From: GCA-2786165 sp964625775
Lineage (GTDB): Bacteria; Pseudomonadota; Gammaproteobacteria; Legionellales; Legionellaceae
Assembly: GCA_964625775.1 (NCBI GenBank)
Contig: CAZVEH010000007.1
Coordinates: forward strand, 1 to 61,725
Reading direction: 5' to 3'
DNA length: 61,725 bases
A model generated the notes under the pieces. It was not told where the DNA came from. It worked only from the letters and a program-made list of their open reading frames with translations, and ran no database searches. Of the stretch, positions 25,261 through 33,874 are shown one piece after another; within the stretch, counting starts at the first letter, position 1, and every line of letters begins with the position of its first letter. The translations under genes were made by a program, and so were the position numbers.

Positions 25261-26042
25261 AAGGGTGATACTCGAAAACACTGGTAGAAGTTAGCTGTAG
25301 AGGATTCGGCAATGAGATCATACGTCACACCCCGTAATTGACTTAATGCCAACGCCACATGCTTGACCAAAGCAGGATGATTTTGTTTGCCACGAAACGG
25401 CACAGGCGCCAAATAAGGCGCATCAGTTTCAATTAACAAGCGATCTAGTGGCACCTTTTGTGCCACCGTTTGTAGATTGACCGCCGACTTAAACGTCACA
25501 ATTCCCGAAAAAGAAATATAGAAATTCAAGTCCAATGCAGCTTGTGCTACGTCCCAGTCTTCTGCAAAACAATGCATCACGCCACCAATGTCTTGAGCGT
25601 TTTCTTCTTGTAAAATGCGCAACGTATCTTCACTGGCTTGGCGGGTATGAATGATCAAGGGCTTCTTAACAGCAAGTGCCGCCCGGATATGCTGGCGAAA
25701 ACGCTCGCACTGATGCTCTTTATCTTCTTCCAAAACAGTACGATAATAATCTAAACCTGTTTCGCCAATTGCAATGCACGAGGAGTGAGCACTCAGGCTG
25801 ATCAGCTGGGTGGCATCGGGTTCTTCGATCAATTGCTCATTAGGATGGATGCCAACTGACGTATAAATATTTGAATAACGATCAGCAATGTCTCTAATCT
25901 GAGGGAGATCAGTCAGCGTGACACACACGGTCAACATCTTGGCAACGCCTTGATCATGGGCTTGCTGAATCACTTGATCCAAACTTTGATCAAATTCAGT
26001 CAAATCCAGCATATTTAAATGACAGTGAGAATCAATAAGCAT
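25257..26042 (-). CDS. tatD: TatD-family metal-dependent deoxyribonuclease
   Basis: This 261-residue TIM-barrel hydrolase has metal ligands in DSHCHLN, the glutamate in AIGETGLDYYR, the histidine in LIIHTRQAS, MHCFAEDW and the final aspartate in LIETDAPYLAP. It follows holB as in most gammaproteobacteria (YcfH-type). The ATG at 26042 gives the family N-terminus; the longer frame reaching into holB was rejected. Confidence 0.93.
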   Translation of the reverse strand: MLIDSHCHLNMLDLTEFDQSLDQVIQQAHDQGVAKMLTVCVTLTDLPQIRDIADRYSNIYTSVGIHPNEQLIEEPDATQLISLSAHSSCIAIGETGLDYYRTVLEEDKEHQCERFRQHIRAALAVKKPLIIHTRQASEDTLRILQEENAQDIGGVMHCFAEDWDVAQAALDLNFYISFSGIVTFKSAVNLQTVAQKVPLDRLLIETDAPYLAPVPFRGKQNHPALVKHVALALSQLRGVTYDLIAESSTANFYQCFRVSPL

Positions 26043-26047
26043 GATAA

Positions 26048-26974
26048 TTAGGAGCTTCCTTCTGAAAAATCTAATAATACACGTTCTAAGGCCAACGCAG
26101 AATTCAAATGAACATTGTTTTGCAATTGTCTCATCATATCCTGCATGATATCCAACTGCGCAAATAAACGCTCCGGACGCCATTGGCGAGCAAACAAGGT
26201 ATGATCTTGATACTCGGCTTCCAGCTGCAGCGTGCTTAATAATGATCTATCAATCAACTTGGCCAACACCGCGTATAAAAACCATAATAGATCAGGCAAG
26301 GGATGATCTGACCAGCGTACCGCCACGTCACAGGCTGTAACATTTTTTTGTAATAAGGCATCTAAATCACTCAGTAATTGTGAGCGTTGTGCATACAACG
26401 TCGCCCTTGCTGTGGACTCTGGATAAAAGCGGCCCAGTGCCAAGCGATCTGCCTGTGCGATATCTTGTTGAAGTTGAAAGCGCTGACAACGGCTGCTGAT
26501 CGTCGGCAACAACACACTTGGACTGGCTGTAATGAGAATAAAGATGGTCGAAATGGACGGCTCTTCCAGAATTTTTAATAAAGCCGAAGCTGCGGCATGA
26601 TTCAATGCATCTGCAGGCTGTAAAATCATGAATTGGTATTGACCCAATTGAGGGGTCTGATAAGCCATCTGTTGAATGTCACGAATCTGGTCAATTTTGA
26701 TCGTGCCACCCACTGTTTCCGGGCGAATATAGTGCACGTCAGGGTGACCATCCTGTAAGATCTTGACGCATGTTGGACAAATTCCACAAGCCGTTTTTGC
26801 CTCTAAACATAGGGACTGCGTCAGAAAGCGATCAAGTATCGGTGTCATGTGTAGATCTTGCGGCCCGACCCACAACATCGATTGGCTGATGTGCTTGCTA
26901 GTCTGCATCGCGCGCATTTGCGACCAAAAACGGCTATCGCCCATAACATCGTCTAAGAGTTTACGCGCAGACAT
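26048..26974 (-). CDS. holB: DNA polymerase III delta-prime subunit
   Basis: This is a 308-residue clamp-loader subunit. A zinc module (CLEAKTACGICPTC) and HPDVHYI are clear. The SRC motif is present in TISSRCQRF and the conserved ALLKILEEP is intact. The Walker A is degenerate (VGPQDLHMTP), which fits a subunit that does not hydrolyse ATP. It overlaps tmk by 14 bases, as often seen. Confidence 0.93.
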   Translation of the reverse strand: MSARKLLDDVMGDSRFWSQMRAMQTSKHISQSMLWVGPQDLHMTPILDRFLTQSLCLEAKTACGICPTCVKILQDGHPDVHYIRPETVGGTIKIDQIRDIQQMAYQTPQLGQYQFMILQPADALNHAAASALLKILEEPSISTIFILITASPSVLLPTISSRCQRFQLQQDIAQADRLALGRFYPESTARATLYAQRSQLLSDLDALLQKNVTACDVAVRWSDHPLPDLLWFLYAVLAKLIDRSLLSTLQLEAEYQDHTLFARQWRPERLFAQLDIMQDMMRQLQNNVHLNSALALERVLLDFSEGSS

Positions 26975-27599
26975 ATTGGGTATTCAAATAGTGAGTCATA
27001 GCGACTTTTAAAGCATCTTGCACGGTCAGCAAAGGTTGACTGGCATCGATGAACACCGAGGATGGTATCCGTTTTAAATAACGATGATAAGCCGTATGAA
27101 CCGTATTAAAAAAATCTATGGACTCTTGCTCAATGCGATCAAGCTTTCCTCTGGTTTGAGCACGTTGTAAGCCAATTTCTGGCGAAATATCCAGATAAAA
27201 CAACAGATCAGGCTGCATATGACCTACACAAAACTCTGATAAATGGTTTAACATGTGTTCGCTCATGCCTCGACCACCACCTTGATACGCAAAACTAGAC
27301 AATTCCCAACGATCTGCCAACACCCACGTGCCCGCTGCCAAAGCAGGTTTGATCACAGACTCTAACAACTGTACACGAGCTGCATAAAACAATAATAATT
27401 CCGCACGAGGATCCATGACTTCAGCACTGGTCTGTTTGAGCAGCTCTCTTACAGCTTCACCTAAAAGAGTACCGCCTGGCTCACGGGTAGTGATCACGTT
27501 AAGCCCATGCTCTTGCAACACAGCCTGCAACGTCGAGATTGCAGTAGACTTCCCTGCACCTTCCAGACCTTCAACTACCAATAATTGTCCACGAGTCAT
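26961..27599 (-). CDS. tmk: Thymidylate kinase
   Basis: This 212-residue P-loop kinase phosphorylates dTMP to dTDP. The P-loop is GLEGAGKST (11-19), followed by TTREPGGT (DR/E-type motif), the LADRWELSSFAYQGGGRG substrate region and the LID stretch QRAQTRGKLDRIE. It overlaps mltG by four bases and holB by 14. Confidence 0.95.
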   Translation of the reverse strand: MTRGQLLVVEGLEGAGKSTAISTLQAVLQEHGLNVITTREPGGTLLGEAVRELLKQTSAEVMDPRAELLLFYAARVQLLESVIKPALAAGTWVLADRWELSSFAYQGGGRGMSEHMLNHLSEFCVGHMQPDLLFYLDISPEIGLQRAQTRGKLDRIEQESIDFFNTVHTAYHRYLKRIPSSVFIDASQPLLTVQDALKVAMTHYLNTQYVCA

Positions 27600-28591
27600 A
27601 GAGGCTTCCTCATATAGCGTTTGATGGCTTCACGATGTTGCATATACGTTGCATTAAACACGTGAGTACCGTCTCCTTTTGCCAAAAAATACAAATAAGA
27701 ATTGCTACTAGGATGACAAGCAGCCTCTATAGCATCTGCACCGACCATAGCAATAGGACTGGGCGGTAGACCCCTGTGCCGATAGGTATTATACGGCGAA
27801 TCGACGGCCATTTGGTCATGGCTCAGCGACCCCTGATACTGCGAACCTAATGCATATATCACGGTCGGATCCATTTGCAGCGGCATATGTCGTCGCAAAC
27901 GATTCACAATCACGCCTGAAATTAATCGTCGTTCATCAGCCACAGCTGCTTCTCGCTCTAAAATAGAGGCCACGATCAATACTTCGTACGGACTAAGATA
28001 GGGTAAGTTCGTATCACGATGCTGCCACGCCTGATTAAGAACATGACTCAAATGAGCATGCGCCTGTTGAATCAAGCCTCTGCCACTTGATCCCGCATCA
28101 TACTTATATGTATCCGCTAGCAACAGGCCTTCAATCGAACTGTGGTTTTCATTGAGATCCGACCAATCCGTATCATGATAATCTAAATAAGGCGCCGTTG
28201 TTAAGTCGTTTGAGACCTGTAAGGATGTGCTGCCCGGGCGAATCAAAAATTGTTCTCTGAGTACGTCGCCAGCAACAATGCGTTGTAATAGATGTTGGGC
28301 TGACTCATTGGATTGTACTTGATAAATACCAGCTTTGAGTTTTGACGAAAAACCCTGCACTCGAATCCACAAAGTCCAAAAGCGAACAGATCTGATCCAA
28401 CCTTGCGCCTGCATCGTTTGGATCAAGGATGTTGCAGTGGTTGACTTGTCCACTCGAATGATTGGACTAATCTTCTGGATCGGCATCGGCCGGTGGGTAA
28501 CCCGCGCTAATTCTACACCGACAAACGCTGTCACCATTCCTATCAGGGCTAAGCCATAAATAAAAACCGTGACACGTCGTCGTCTGATCAT
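27596..28591 (-). CDS. mltG: Endolytic murein transglycosylase MltG (YceG)
   Basis: This 331-residue inner-membrane enzyme cuts nascent glycan strands and sets their length. One N-terminal helix (VTVFIYGLALIGMVTAFVGV) precedes the YceG domain. Key motifs are EGLLLADTYKYDAGSS, ASILEREAAVADERRLISGVIVNRL (catalytic Glu in LEREA), MPLQMDPTVIYALG and YNTYRHRGLPPSPI. The fabF stop and its ATG are adjacent (TAAATG). pabC, often between fabF and mltG, is absent. Confidence 0.93.
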   Translation of the reverse strand: MIRRRRVTVFIYGLALIGMVTAFVGVELARVTHRPMPIQKISPIIRVDKSTTATSLIQTMQAQGWIRSVRFWTLWIRVQGFSSKLKAGIYQVQSNESAQHLLQRIVAGDVLREQFLIRPGSTSLQVSNDLTTAPYLDYHDTDWSDLNENHSSIEGLLLADTYKYDAGSSGRGLIQQAHAHLSHVLNQAWQHRDTNLPYLSPYEVLIVASILEREAAVADERRLISGVIVNRLRRHMPLQMDPTVIYALGSQYQGSLSHDQMAVDSPYNTYRHRGLPPSPIAMVGADAIEAACHPSSNSYLYFLAKGDGTHVFNATYMQHREAIKRYMRKPL

Positions 28592-29830
28592 TTACGCCAT
28601 ACGCTTGAACAATAAACTACCATTTGTGCCACCAAATCCAAGAGAATTGCTTAGCGCATAGTCGATGGTTCGGTATTGTGGTTTATGCGGCACAAAATTT
28701 AAATCACAACCTTCATCAGGATGATCGAGATTAATCGTTGGCGGTGCAACCTGATCTCGAATGGCCAACACACTGAAAATGGCTTCTATCGCGCCTGCTG
28801 CTCCCAACAAATGACCTGTCATGGACTTGGTAGAGCTGACCGCCAATTCATAAGCATGAGCACCAAATACTCGTTTGATGGCTTTGACTTCATTGATATC
28901 ATTCAAATGTGTAGAGGTACCATGCGCATTGATATAATCCACAACATCGGGATTAACACCCGCATCATCTAGAGTCACTTGTAAAGAACGCGCTGCGCCG
29001 TCTGCTTCTTCATCCGGAGCTGTGATATGATACGCATCTCCAGACATGCCAAAGCCCACTAACTCAGCATAAATGTGCGCATTGCGTGCTTTTGCATGTT
29101 CGTATTCTTCTAGTACCAAAATACCGGCACCTTCTCCCATCACAAACCCATCGCGATCTTTATCCCAGGGTCGTGAGGCTTTTTCTGGCTCATCATTGCG
29201 CTTAGACAGTGATCTGACTGCAGAAAAACCCGCCAAACACAAGGGCGTATTGGTCATCTCAGCACCACCACACACCATGACATCTGCGTCACCGTATGCA
29301 ATCATCCGGCCAGCTAGGCCAATATTATGGGTCCCGGACGTGCAGGCTGTGACCACCGCAATATTAGGTCCTTTGAGATGATGTTGAATAGAAATTTGTC
29401 CAGCTAACATATTGATGATGCCAGCAGGAATAAAAAAAGGAGACACTTTTCGTGGTCCACCTTGCATCAATTTTTCTTGATTGTTGGTAATGGTCAGTAT
29501 GCCGCCAATACCTGCACCCACTGCCACACCAGCACGATAAGACAATGCTTCGTCTATCTTTAAGCCAGAATCTATCATCGCTTCTTGAGCAGCGATCATG
29601 CCATACTGGGTAAAAGGATCCATTCTACGGGCATCTTTGGCGGGAAGATGTGCTTCCACATCCAAATTCTTAACTTTTGCCCATATTTTGGTCGGGTATT
29701 CCGTGGTATCAAAATCCAAAACGGGTCCTACACCACTGACACCGTTCAATATATTTCGCCAGGATTCTTCAACAGACAGACCAACAGGCGTAACCATACC
29801 CATGCCAGTTACTACCACACGGCGTTTCAT
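28592..29830 (-). CDS. fabF: 3-oxoacyl-[ACP] synthase II
   Basis: This 412-residue condensing enzyme elongates acyl-ACP with malonyl-ACP. The catalytic triad is C163 in VTACTSGTHNIG, a histidine in INAHGTSTHLND and a histidine in STKSMTGHLLGAAGAIE. The ATG at 29830 gives the family N-terminus MKRRVVVTGMG; a frame running up to 29941 would translate the acpP-fabF hairpin. No fabH is present in this cluster, so initiation must come from elsewhere or from another enzyme. Confidence 0.95.
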   Translation of the reverse strand: MKRRVVVTGMGMVTPVGLSVEESWRNILNGVSGVGPVLDFDTTEYPTKIWAKVKNLDVEAHLPAKDARRMDPFTQYGMIAAQEAMIDSGLKIDEALSYRAGVAVGAGIGGILTITNNQEKLMQGGPRKVSPFFIPAGIINMLAGQISIQHHLKGPNIAVVTACTSGTHNIGLAGRMIAYGDADVMVCGGAEMTNTPLCLAGFSAVRSLSKRNDEPEKASRPWDKDRDGFVMGEGAGILVLEEYEHAKARNAHIYAELVGFGMSGDAYHITAPDEEADGAARSLQVTLDDAGVNPDVVDYINAHGTSTHLNDINEVKAIKRVFGAHAYELAVSSTKSMTGHLLGAAGAIEAIFSVLAIRDQVAPPTINLDHPDEGCDLNFVPHKPQYRTIDYALSNSLGFGGTNGSLLFKRMA

Positions 29831-29904
29831 CAAAGATTTGCTCAAAGTACAACTCCCAACAAGATTGGAATGATCAAGATTACGCTCATGAGTAGCATAC
29901 GTCT

Positions 29905-29933
29905 CGTAGGTTGAGCCTAAGACCAAACCTACG
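29905..29933. other. Hairpin between acpP and fabF
   Basis: Perfect 8-bp arms CGTAGGTT and AACCTACG enclose a 13-nt loop. There is no T-run, so it is more likely an mRNA processing/stabilising hairpin or a small repeat than a terminator. It could help give acpP its usual excess of transcript over fabF. Confidence 0.5.
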
Positions 29934-29957
29934 TTTCGCATTCATGAGACAAATGGA

Positions 29958-30206
29958 TTATTCTTCTTCTTTGTTTAAATTTGCTTGGATATAATCAATA
30001 GCTTCTTGAATCGTAGTGATTTTTTCTGCTTTTTCATCTGGAATTTCTGTTTCAAACTCTTCTTCAAGCGCCATCACCAATTCAACGGTATCTAACGAAT
30101 CAGCACCCAAATCATCGACAAATGAAGCATCATTGCTTAATTCTTCTTCTTTGATGCCCAATTGTTCAACAACAATTTTTCGAACTCGTTCTTGTACTGT
30201 ACTCAT
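29958..30206 (-). CDS. acpP: Acyl carrier protein
   Basis: This 82-residue acidic four-helix protein carries fatty acyl chains on a phosphopantetheine arm attached to S37 (GADSLDTVEL). The remaining sequence (EEEFETEIPDEKAEKITTIQEAIDYI) is near the gammaproteobacterial consensus. It has its own promoter at 30246-30275, a GAGG ribosome binding site and a hairpin after the gene. Confidence 0.97.
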   Translation of the reverse strand: MSTVQERVRKIVVEQLGIKEEELSNDASFVDDLGADSLDTVELVMALEEEFETEIPDEKAEKITTIQEAIDYIQANLNKEEE

Positions 30207-30241
30207 ATTGTGCTTATCCTCTTCGGTTTAAAAAAATTAGT

Positions 30242-30275
30242 GAGCAGTATACCGCTCTCCATTCCAAAATCACAA
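30242..30275 (-). promoter_or_regulatory. acpP promoter overlapping a palindrome
   Basis: On the minus strand: TTGTGA (30275-30270), an 18-bp spacer, TATACT (30251-30246). The -10 lies in the near-perfect 16-bp palindrome GAGCAGTATACCGCTC (30242-30257), a possible operator. Confidence 0.58.
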
Positions 30276-30317
30276 GTGCTTCAAGTGAATTGCTATTCTT
30301 AAGAATACCAACAAACT

Positions 30318-31061
30318 TTAATCCATGTACATCCCACCATTCACATGAATGGTTTCTCCCGTGATATAGGCTGCAGCATCTGATGCCAGAAATGCAACAA
30401 TTTCTGCCACATCAGAAGCATGCCCCAAGCGTTTCATCGGAATACGTTTGAGCATTTCTTCTTTCACAAAATCAGGCAAACTTGCAGTCATTTCAGTATC
30501 AATAAATCCTGGTGCAACCACATTCACGGTAATTCCTCGTCCACCCATTTCTGCTGCAAGCGACCGAGAAAACCCGACCACACCTGCTTTTGCCGCAGTA
30601 TAATTTGTCTGGCCAGGATTACCACATGCTCCAACCACGGAGCCAATACTGATGATTCTACCCCATCGCGCACGAAACATCGACTTTATACAGGCTTTGC
30701 TCATACGATAAACGGAACTTAAATTGGTTTCAATCACTCGAAACCATTCGTCGTCATCCATGCGTAATAATAAATTATCCGCAGTAATCCCTGCATTATT
30801 GATTAAAATAGCGGGATTTTTTTTCTGATCATCCAGCATTGCAAACGTCTGCTCGACCGCATCTTGTTGCGTCACATCTAATACAATACCTTCACCAGCC
30901 GTTTTTTGTTCTTTCAACATCGCTGTAATAGATTCGGCTCCGGCCGTTGTGGTTGCAGTACCAATGACATAAGCGCCTTTTTCAGCAAGACTTTTGGCAA
31001 TTGCATGACCAATCCCACGACTTGCGCCTGTGACTAATGCAATTTTATCGTTTAGGCTCAT
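30318..31061 (-). CDS. fabG: 3-oxoacyl-[ACP] reductase
   Basis: This 247-residue short-chain dehydrogenase uses NADPH to reduce 3-oxoacyl-ACP. It has the nucleotide motif TGASRGIG, NNAG, and the catalytic S141, Y154, K158 (YTAAK). It ends with the dimerising ITGETIHVNGGMYM. Of two adjacent ATGs, the second (31061) has better spacing from AAGGA. It lies six bases after fabD. Confidence 0.96.
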   Translation of the reverse strand: MSLNDKIALVTGASRGIGHAIAKSLAEKGAYVIGTATTTAGAESITAMLKEQKTAGEGIVLDVTQQDAVEQTFAMLDDQKKNPAILINNAGITADNLLLRMDDDEWFRVIETNLSSVYRMSKACIKSMFRARWGRIISIGSVVGACGNPGQTNYTAAKAGVVGFSRSLAAEMGGRGITVNVVAPGFIDTEMTASLPDFVKEEMLKRIPMKRLGHASDVAEIVAFLASDAAAYITGETIHVNGGMYMD

Positions 31062-31069
31062 CATTATCC

Positions 31070-31993
31070 TTATTTTATTTGTTGCAATAATGTTTCATAG
31101 ACCGAAACCACTTGCAACGATTTGTCAATTCGCTTGATCAATCCACTCAATACTTTTCCAGGACCACATTCTAAAATGGTTTCAATACCCTGTTCGCGCA
31201 TCATTTGAATGGTCTCAACCCATCGCACTGGAGAGTATAATTGCTGTTGTAACAAAGTGCGAATTTGTTCTACTGAATCATAGATGCTCAAATCGACATT
31301 CGATATGACGGCATATTTTGGCAGAGTAAAAGGAGCTTCTGCCAAAGCTTGTGCAAATTTTTCAGCTGCGGGTTTGAGCAAAGAACAATGACAAGGCACG
31401 GACACAGGAATCAGTTTGGCCATACGAGCATCTTGCGCTTCTGCTAATCCAATCGCTTTTAATACCGCAGCATGATGTCCTGCAATCACCACCTGTCCCA
31501 ACGCATTATAGTTCGCAGGGCTTACTTGTTCACTGTCCGTGGTACTTTGTGCACAAATCTCACGGACTTGATCATCTGACAAACCCACTATGGCAGCCAT
31601 GGCACCCATTCCCAAGGGAATAGTCTGTTGCATCAACTGGCCTCGAATTTGCACTAGTTTTGCCGCATCGACCAATGAAATAGCGTCTGCGCACACCAAG
31701 GCTGCATATTCACCCAAACTATGACCAGCCAGTCTATGCGGCGACTCAGAGTATTGCGATTGGAATACTCTAAAAAGGGCCACATTGGCAGTCAGCATAG
31801 CAACTTGGGTATGCTCGGTTTGGTTTAAGGTTTCTTCAGGACCGTTTTGTATCAAATGCCAAACATCATAGTGCAAATGATCCGACACCTCAGCAAAACT
31901 GTGCTTTATACCTGGATAAGCCGCGGCTAAATCAGCCAACATGCCTACGAACTGAGATCCTTGTCCTGGAAAAACAATAGCTTGATTTGTCAT
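31070..31993 (-). CDS. fabD: Malonyl-CoA:ACP transacylase
   Basis: This 307-residue enzyme moves malonyl groups from CoA to ACP. It shows FPGQGSQFVGM, the nucleophile S92 in GHSLGEYAAL, the histidine in VSVPCHCSLL, and the late ILECGPGKVLSGLIKRI. It lies 23 bases after plsX, where fabH is normally found between the two. Confidence 0.96.
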   Translation of the reverse strand: MTNQAIVFPGQGSQFVGMLADLAAAYPGIKHSFAEVSDHLHYDVWHLIQNGPEETLNQTEHTQVAMLTANVALFRVFQSQYSESPHRLAGHSLGEYAALVCADAISLVDAAKLVQIRGQLMQQTIPLGMGAMAAIVGLSDDQVREICAQSTTDSEQVSPANYNALGQVVIAGHHAAVLKAIGLAEAQDARMAKLIPVSVPCHCSLLKPAAEKFAQALAEAPFTLPKYAVISNVDLSIYDSVEQIRTLLQQQLYSPVRWVETIQMMREQGIETILECGPGKVLSGLIKRIDKSLQVVSVYETLLQQIK

Positions 31994-32016
31994 AATGGGC
32001 TCTTTTATTCGTCGAG

Positions 32017-33054
32017 TTAAAGCAGTAAACCTTGATTGATAAAATCAGTGATTTGATCGCGCACCAAATTAACGACATTTGATTTGGCTTGTAACATAGC
32101 TTCTTCAATAGCATATTGAAAAGCGACGGCATTCGCGCCTCCATGGCTTTTGACTACAATCCCATTTAATCCTAAAAGACTTGCACCGTTATAACGAGCA
32201 GGATCCATGCGTGTGCGTAAATGCGCCAATGCCGGTTTTGCGATGAGACCTACTATTTGTGTCCACCAAGACCGGGAAAAAGATTCTTTCAACACTGTTG
32301 TCATGAGTGTCGCCAAACCTTCACTGGCTTTCAAAGCAACATTGCCGACAAACCCATCACACACGACCAAATCCACGTCCCCAGAATAAAAGTGATCTCC
32401 TTCGACATAGCCTACATAATTTAATAACTGACATTCTGAGAGCATGTGTGCTGTACGCTTCACCTGATCATTGCCTTTGATTTCTTCCACGCCAATATTC
32501 AATACAGCAATTTTAGGGTTGGCTTTTTTATCTAAAGCTTGAATCAAAGCAGAGCCCATGACAGCAAATTGAAATAAATGTTCGGCACAAGAATCAACAT
32601 TAGCACCCAAATCAATGACTCTGGTCCGATTTCGCGCCGTAGGTAACTCAGCAATAATCGCAGGTCTGTCGATACCAGGTAATGTTTTTAAAACAAAGCG
32701 TGCTGTTGCCATCAACGCCCCAGTATTACCAGCACTGACGCACGCTTGCGCGCGTCCTTCTCTGACCAAATTGATAGCAATACGCATCGAAGATTCTTTT
32801 TTATTACGTAATGCGTGAGAAGGCAATTCATCCATGCCAACAATCTCAGGCGCATGCTCAATGGTAATCTGAGATAAAGCATCTGGCTCATAGCCAAATT
32901 TCTTCATGCTTACAGCAATCTGTCTCTGATCTCCAACTAAAATCAAATGTAAGTTTGAATTTCGGCGAACCGCTTGAATAGCAGCAGGAATGACCACGGT
33001 CAAACCATGATCGCCCCCCATAGCATCGATTGCAATCGTGATGATATTATTCAA
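32017..33054 (-). CDS. plsX: Phosphate acyltransferase PlsX
   Basis: This 345-residue enzyme makes acyl-phosphate from acyl-ACP for phospholipid synthesis. Family motifs: IAIDAMGGDHG, ACVSAGNTGALMA, GIDRPAI, DLGANVDS, NIGVEEIKGND, VVCDGFVGNVALKA and GASLLGLNGIVVKSHGGA. It follows rpmF by five bases. Confidence 0.96.
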   Translation of the reverse strand: MNNIITIAIDAMGGDHGLTVVIPAAIQAVRRNSNLHLILVGDQRQIAVSMKKFGYEPDALSQITIEHAPEIVGMDELPSHALRNKKESSMRIAINLVREGRAQACVSAGNTGALMATARFVLKTLPGIDRPAIIAELPTARNRTRVIDLGANVDSCAEHLFQFAVMGSALIQALDKKANPKIAVLNIGVEEIKGNDQVKRTAHMLSECQLLNYVGYVEGDHFYSGDVDLVVCDGFVGNVALKASEGLATLMTTVLKESFSRSWWTQIVGLIAKPALAHLRTRMDPARYNGASLLGLNGIVVKSHGGANAVAFQYAIEEAMLQAKSNVVNLVRDQITDFINQGLLL

Positions 33055-33059
33055 AGAAC

Positions 33060-33257
33060 TTACTCTTGTTCTTCGTAAACAGTTCCGGTATCAAGCACTT
33101 TACGACCATCATGCGTATAGCCGTCTGGGGTCAAATGATGACGTCGATGTGTTTCACCTGTGGTTGCATTTACTGACAACGTTGGCAAAGAAAGTGCATC
33201 ATGCGAACGACGCATATCACGGCGTGAACGTGATTTTTTATTTTGTTGAACGGCCAT
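33060..33257 (-). CDS. rpmF: 50S ribosomal protein L32
   Basis: This 65-residue basic protein starts MAVQQNKKSRSRRDMRRSHDAL and contains THRRHHLTPDGYTHDGRKV. It lacks zinc-binding cysteines, the C-minus form usual in gammaproteobacteria. A strong AGGAG precedes the ATG, and it lies between yceD and plsX as usual. Confidence 0.96.
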   Translation of the reverse strand: MAVQQNKKSRSRRDMRRSHDALSLPTLSVNATTGETHRRHHLTPDGYTHDGRKVLDTGTVYEEQE

Positions 33258-33362
33258 TTGTATTACTCCTAAACAATTTGTTTTTACTGGGGGTGAATTT
33301 TACCGGCTTTCTGCTAATATTCCAAGCATTAAAATCAGCTCATTATAACAAAAAACATTCAT

Positions 33363-33800
33363 TCAAACAAAGTTATTGTCCTGTGATTGCAAATAGCGAC
33401 GAGTTGCGTCATCACAATCATGTGGGTCTTCATGTTTTTCCGGACAAAACAAATGCAATTCATCGGTCACAATCGATACCAAATCCAAATCATCTTCTGG
33501 ATGAACGATGCAATCCATTGAACTCATCATTTTTTCTGCCACCTGATCATCCAAGCACAACGCCAATTGGCTTTCTTGATCATACTCGTACTCAAACTCT
33601 GCTAAGCAACGCTGACAAATCACTGTGGCTTTGCCATGAACTGACAAAGATAAGTGGTAATAATTAGACCTTTTATCCACTTGAAACTCACATGCCATCA
33701 GACAAGGGGCGTGAATAAAACTAGGCAAACGCTCGCTCAACGTCAACGTCATCTGTGAGGGTTCTGCCTGTTTGGCTAAAGTTTTCAACGATCGTATCAT
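33363..33800 (-). CDS. yceD: YceD family protein (DUF177), 23S rRNA accumulation factor
   Basis: This 145-residue protein is always found with rpmF and is linked in E. coli to 23S rRNA levels. The CxxC-type site is visible (VICQRCLAEFEYEY), followed by an acidic stretch (HPEDDLDLVSIVTDEL) and the usual CPEKHE near the end. A 105-bp gap separates it from rpmF. It is divergent from mnmA. Confidence 0.88.
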   Translation of the reverse strand: MIRSLKTLAKQAEPSQMTLTLSERLPSFIHAPCLMACEFQVDKRSNYYHLSLSVHGKATVICQRCLAEFEYEYDQESQLALCLDDQVAEKMMSSMDCIVHPEDDLDLVSIVTDELHLFCPEKHEDPHDCDDATRRYLQSQDNNFV

Positions 33801-33817
33801 AATCCATCTACAGTAAA

Positions 33818-33846
33818 TTGTAACCGTGCGCAGTATAGCGTAAAAT
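33818..33846 (+). promoter_or_regulatory. mnmA promoter
   Basis: TTGTAA (33818-33823), a 17-bp spacer and TAAAAT (33841-33846). The predicted start falls inside the perfect hairpin ACTGCTT-TTGTT-AAGCAGT at 33848-33866, just before the ribosome binding site. Confidence 0.6.
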
Positions 33847-33847
33847 A

Positions 33848-33866
33848 ACTGCTTTTGTTAAGCAGT
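33848..33866. other. 7-bp hairpin in the mnmA start region
   Basis: Perfect arms ACTGCTT/AAGCAGT around TTGTT, overlapping the predicted transcription start and ending one base before GAAG of the ribosome binding region. It could be an operator or a structure limiting translation. Confidence 0.45.
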
Positions 33867-33874
33867 GAAGAAAA

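Noticed and set aside
29831..29941. N-terminal extension of fabF
   Set aside because: It would translate the acpP-fabF hairpin and has no resemblance to FabF; the ATG at 29830 gives the normal length.
33038..33667. A 209-codon plus-strand reading frame opposite rpmF and yceD
   Set aside because: It lies antisense to two well-supported genes, has no ribosome binding site and no recognisable domain; the His-rich translation is a product of the opposite strand.
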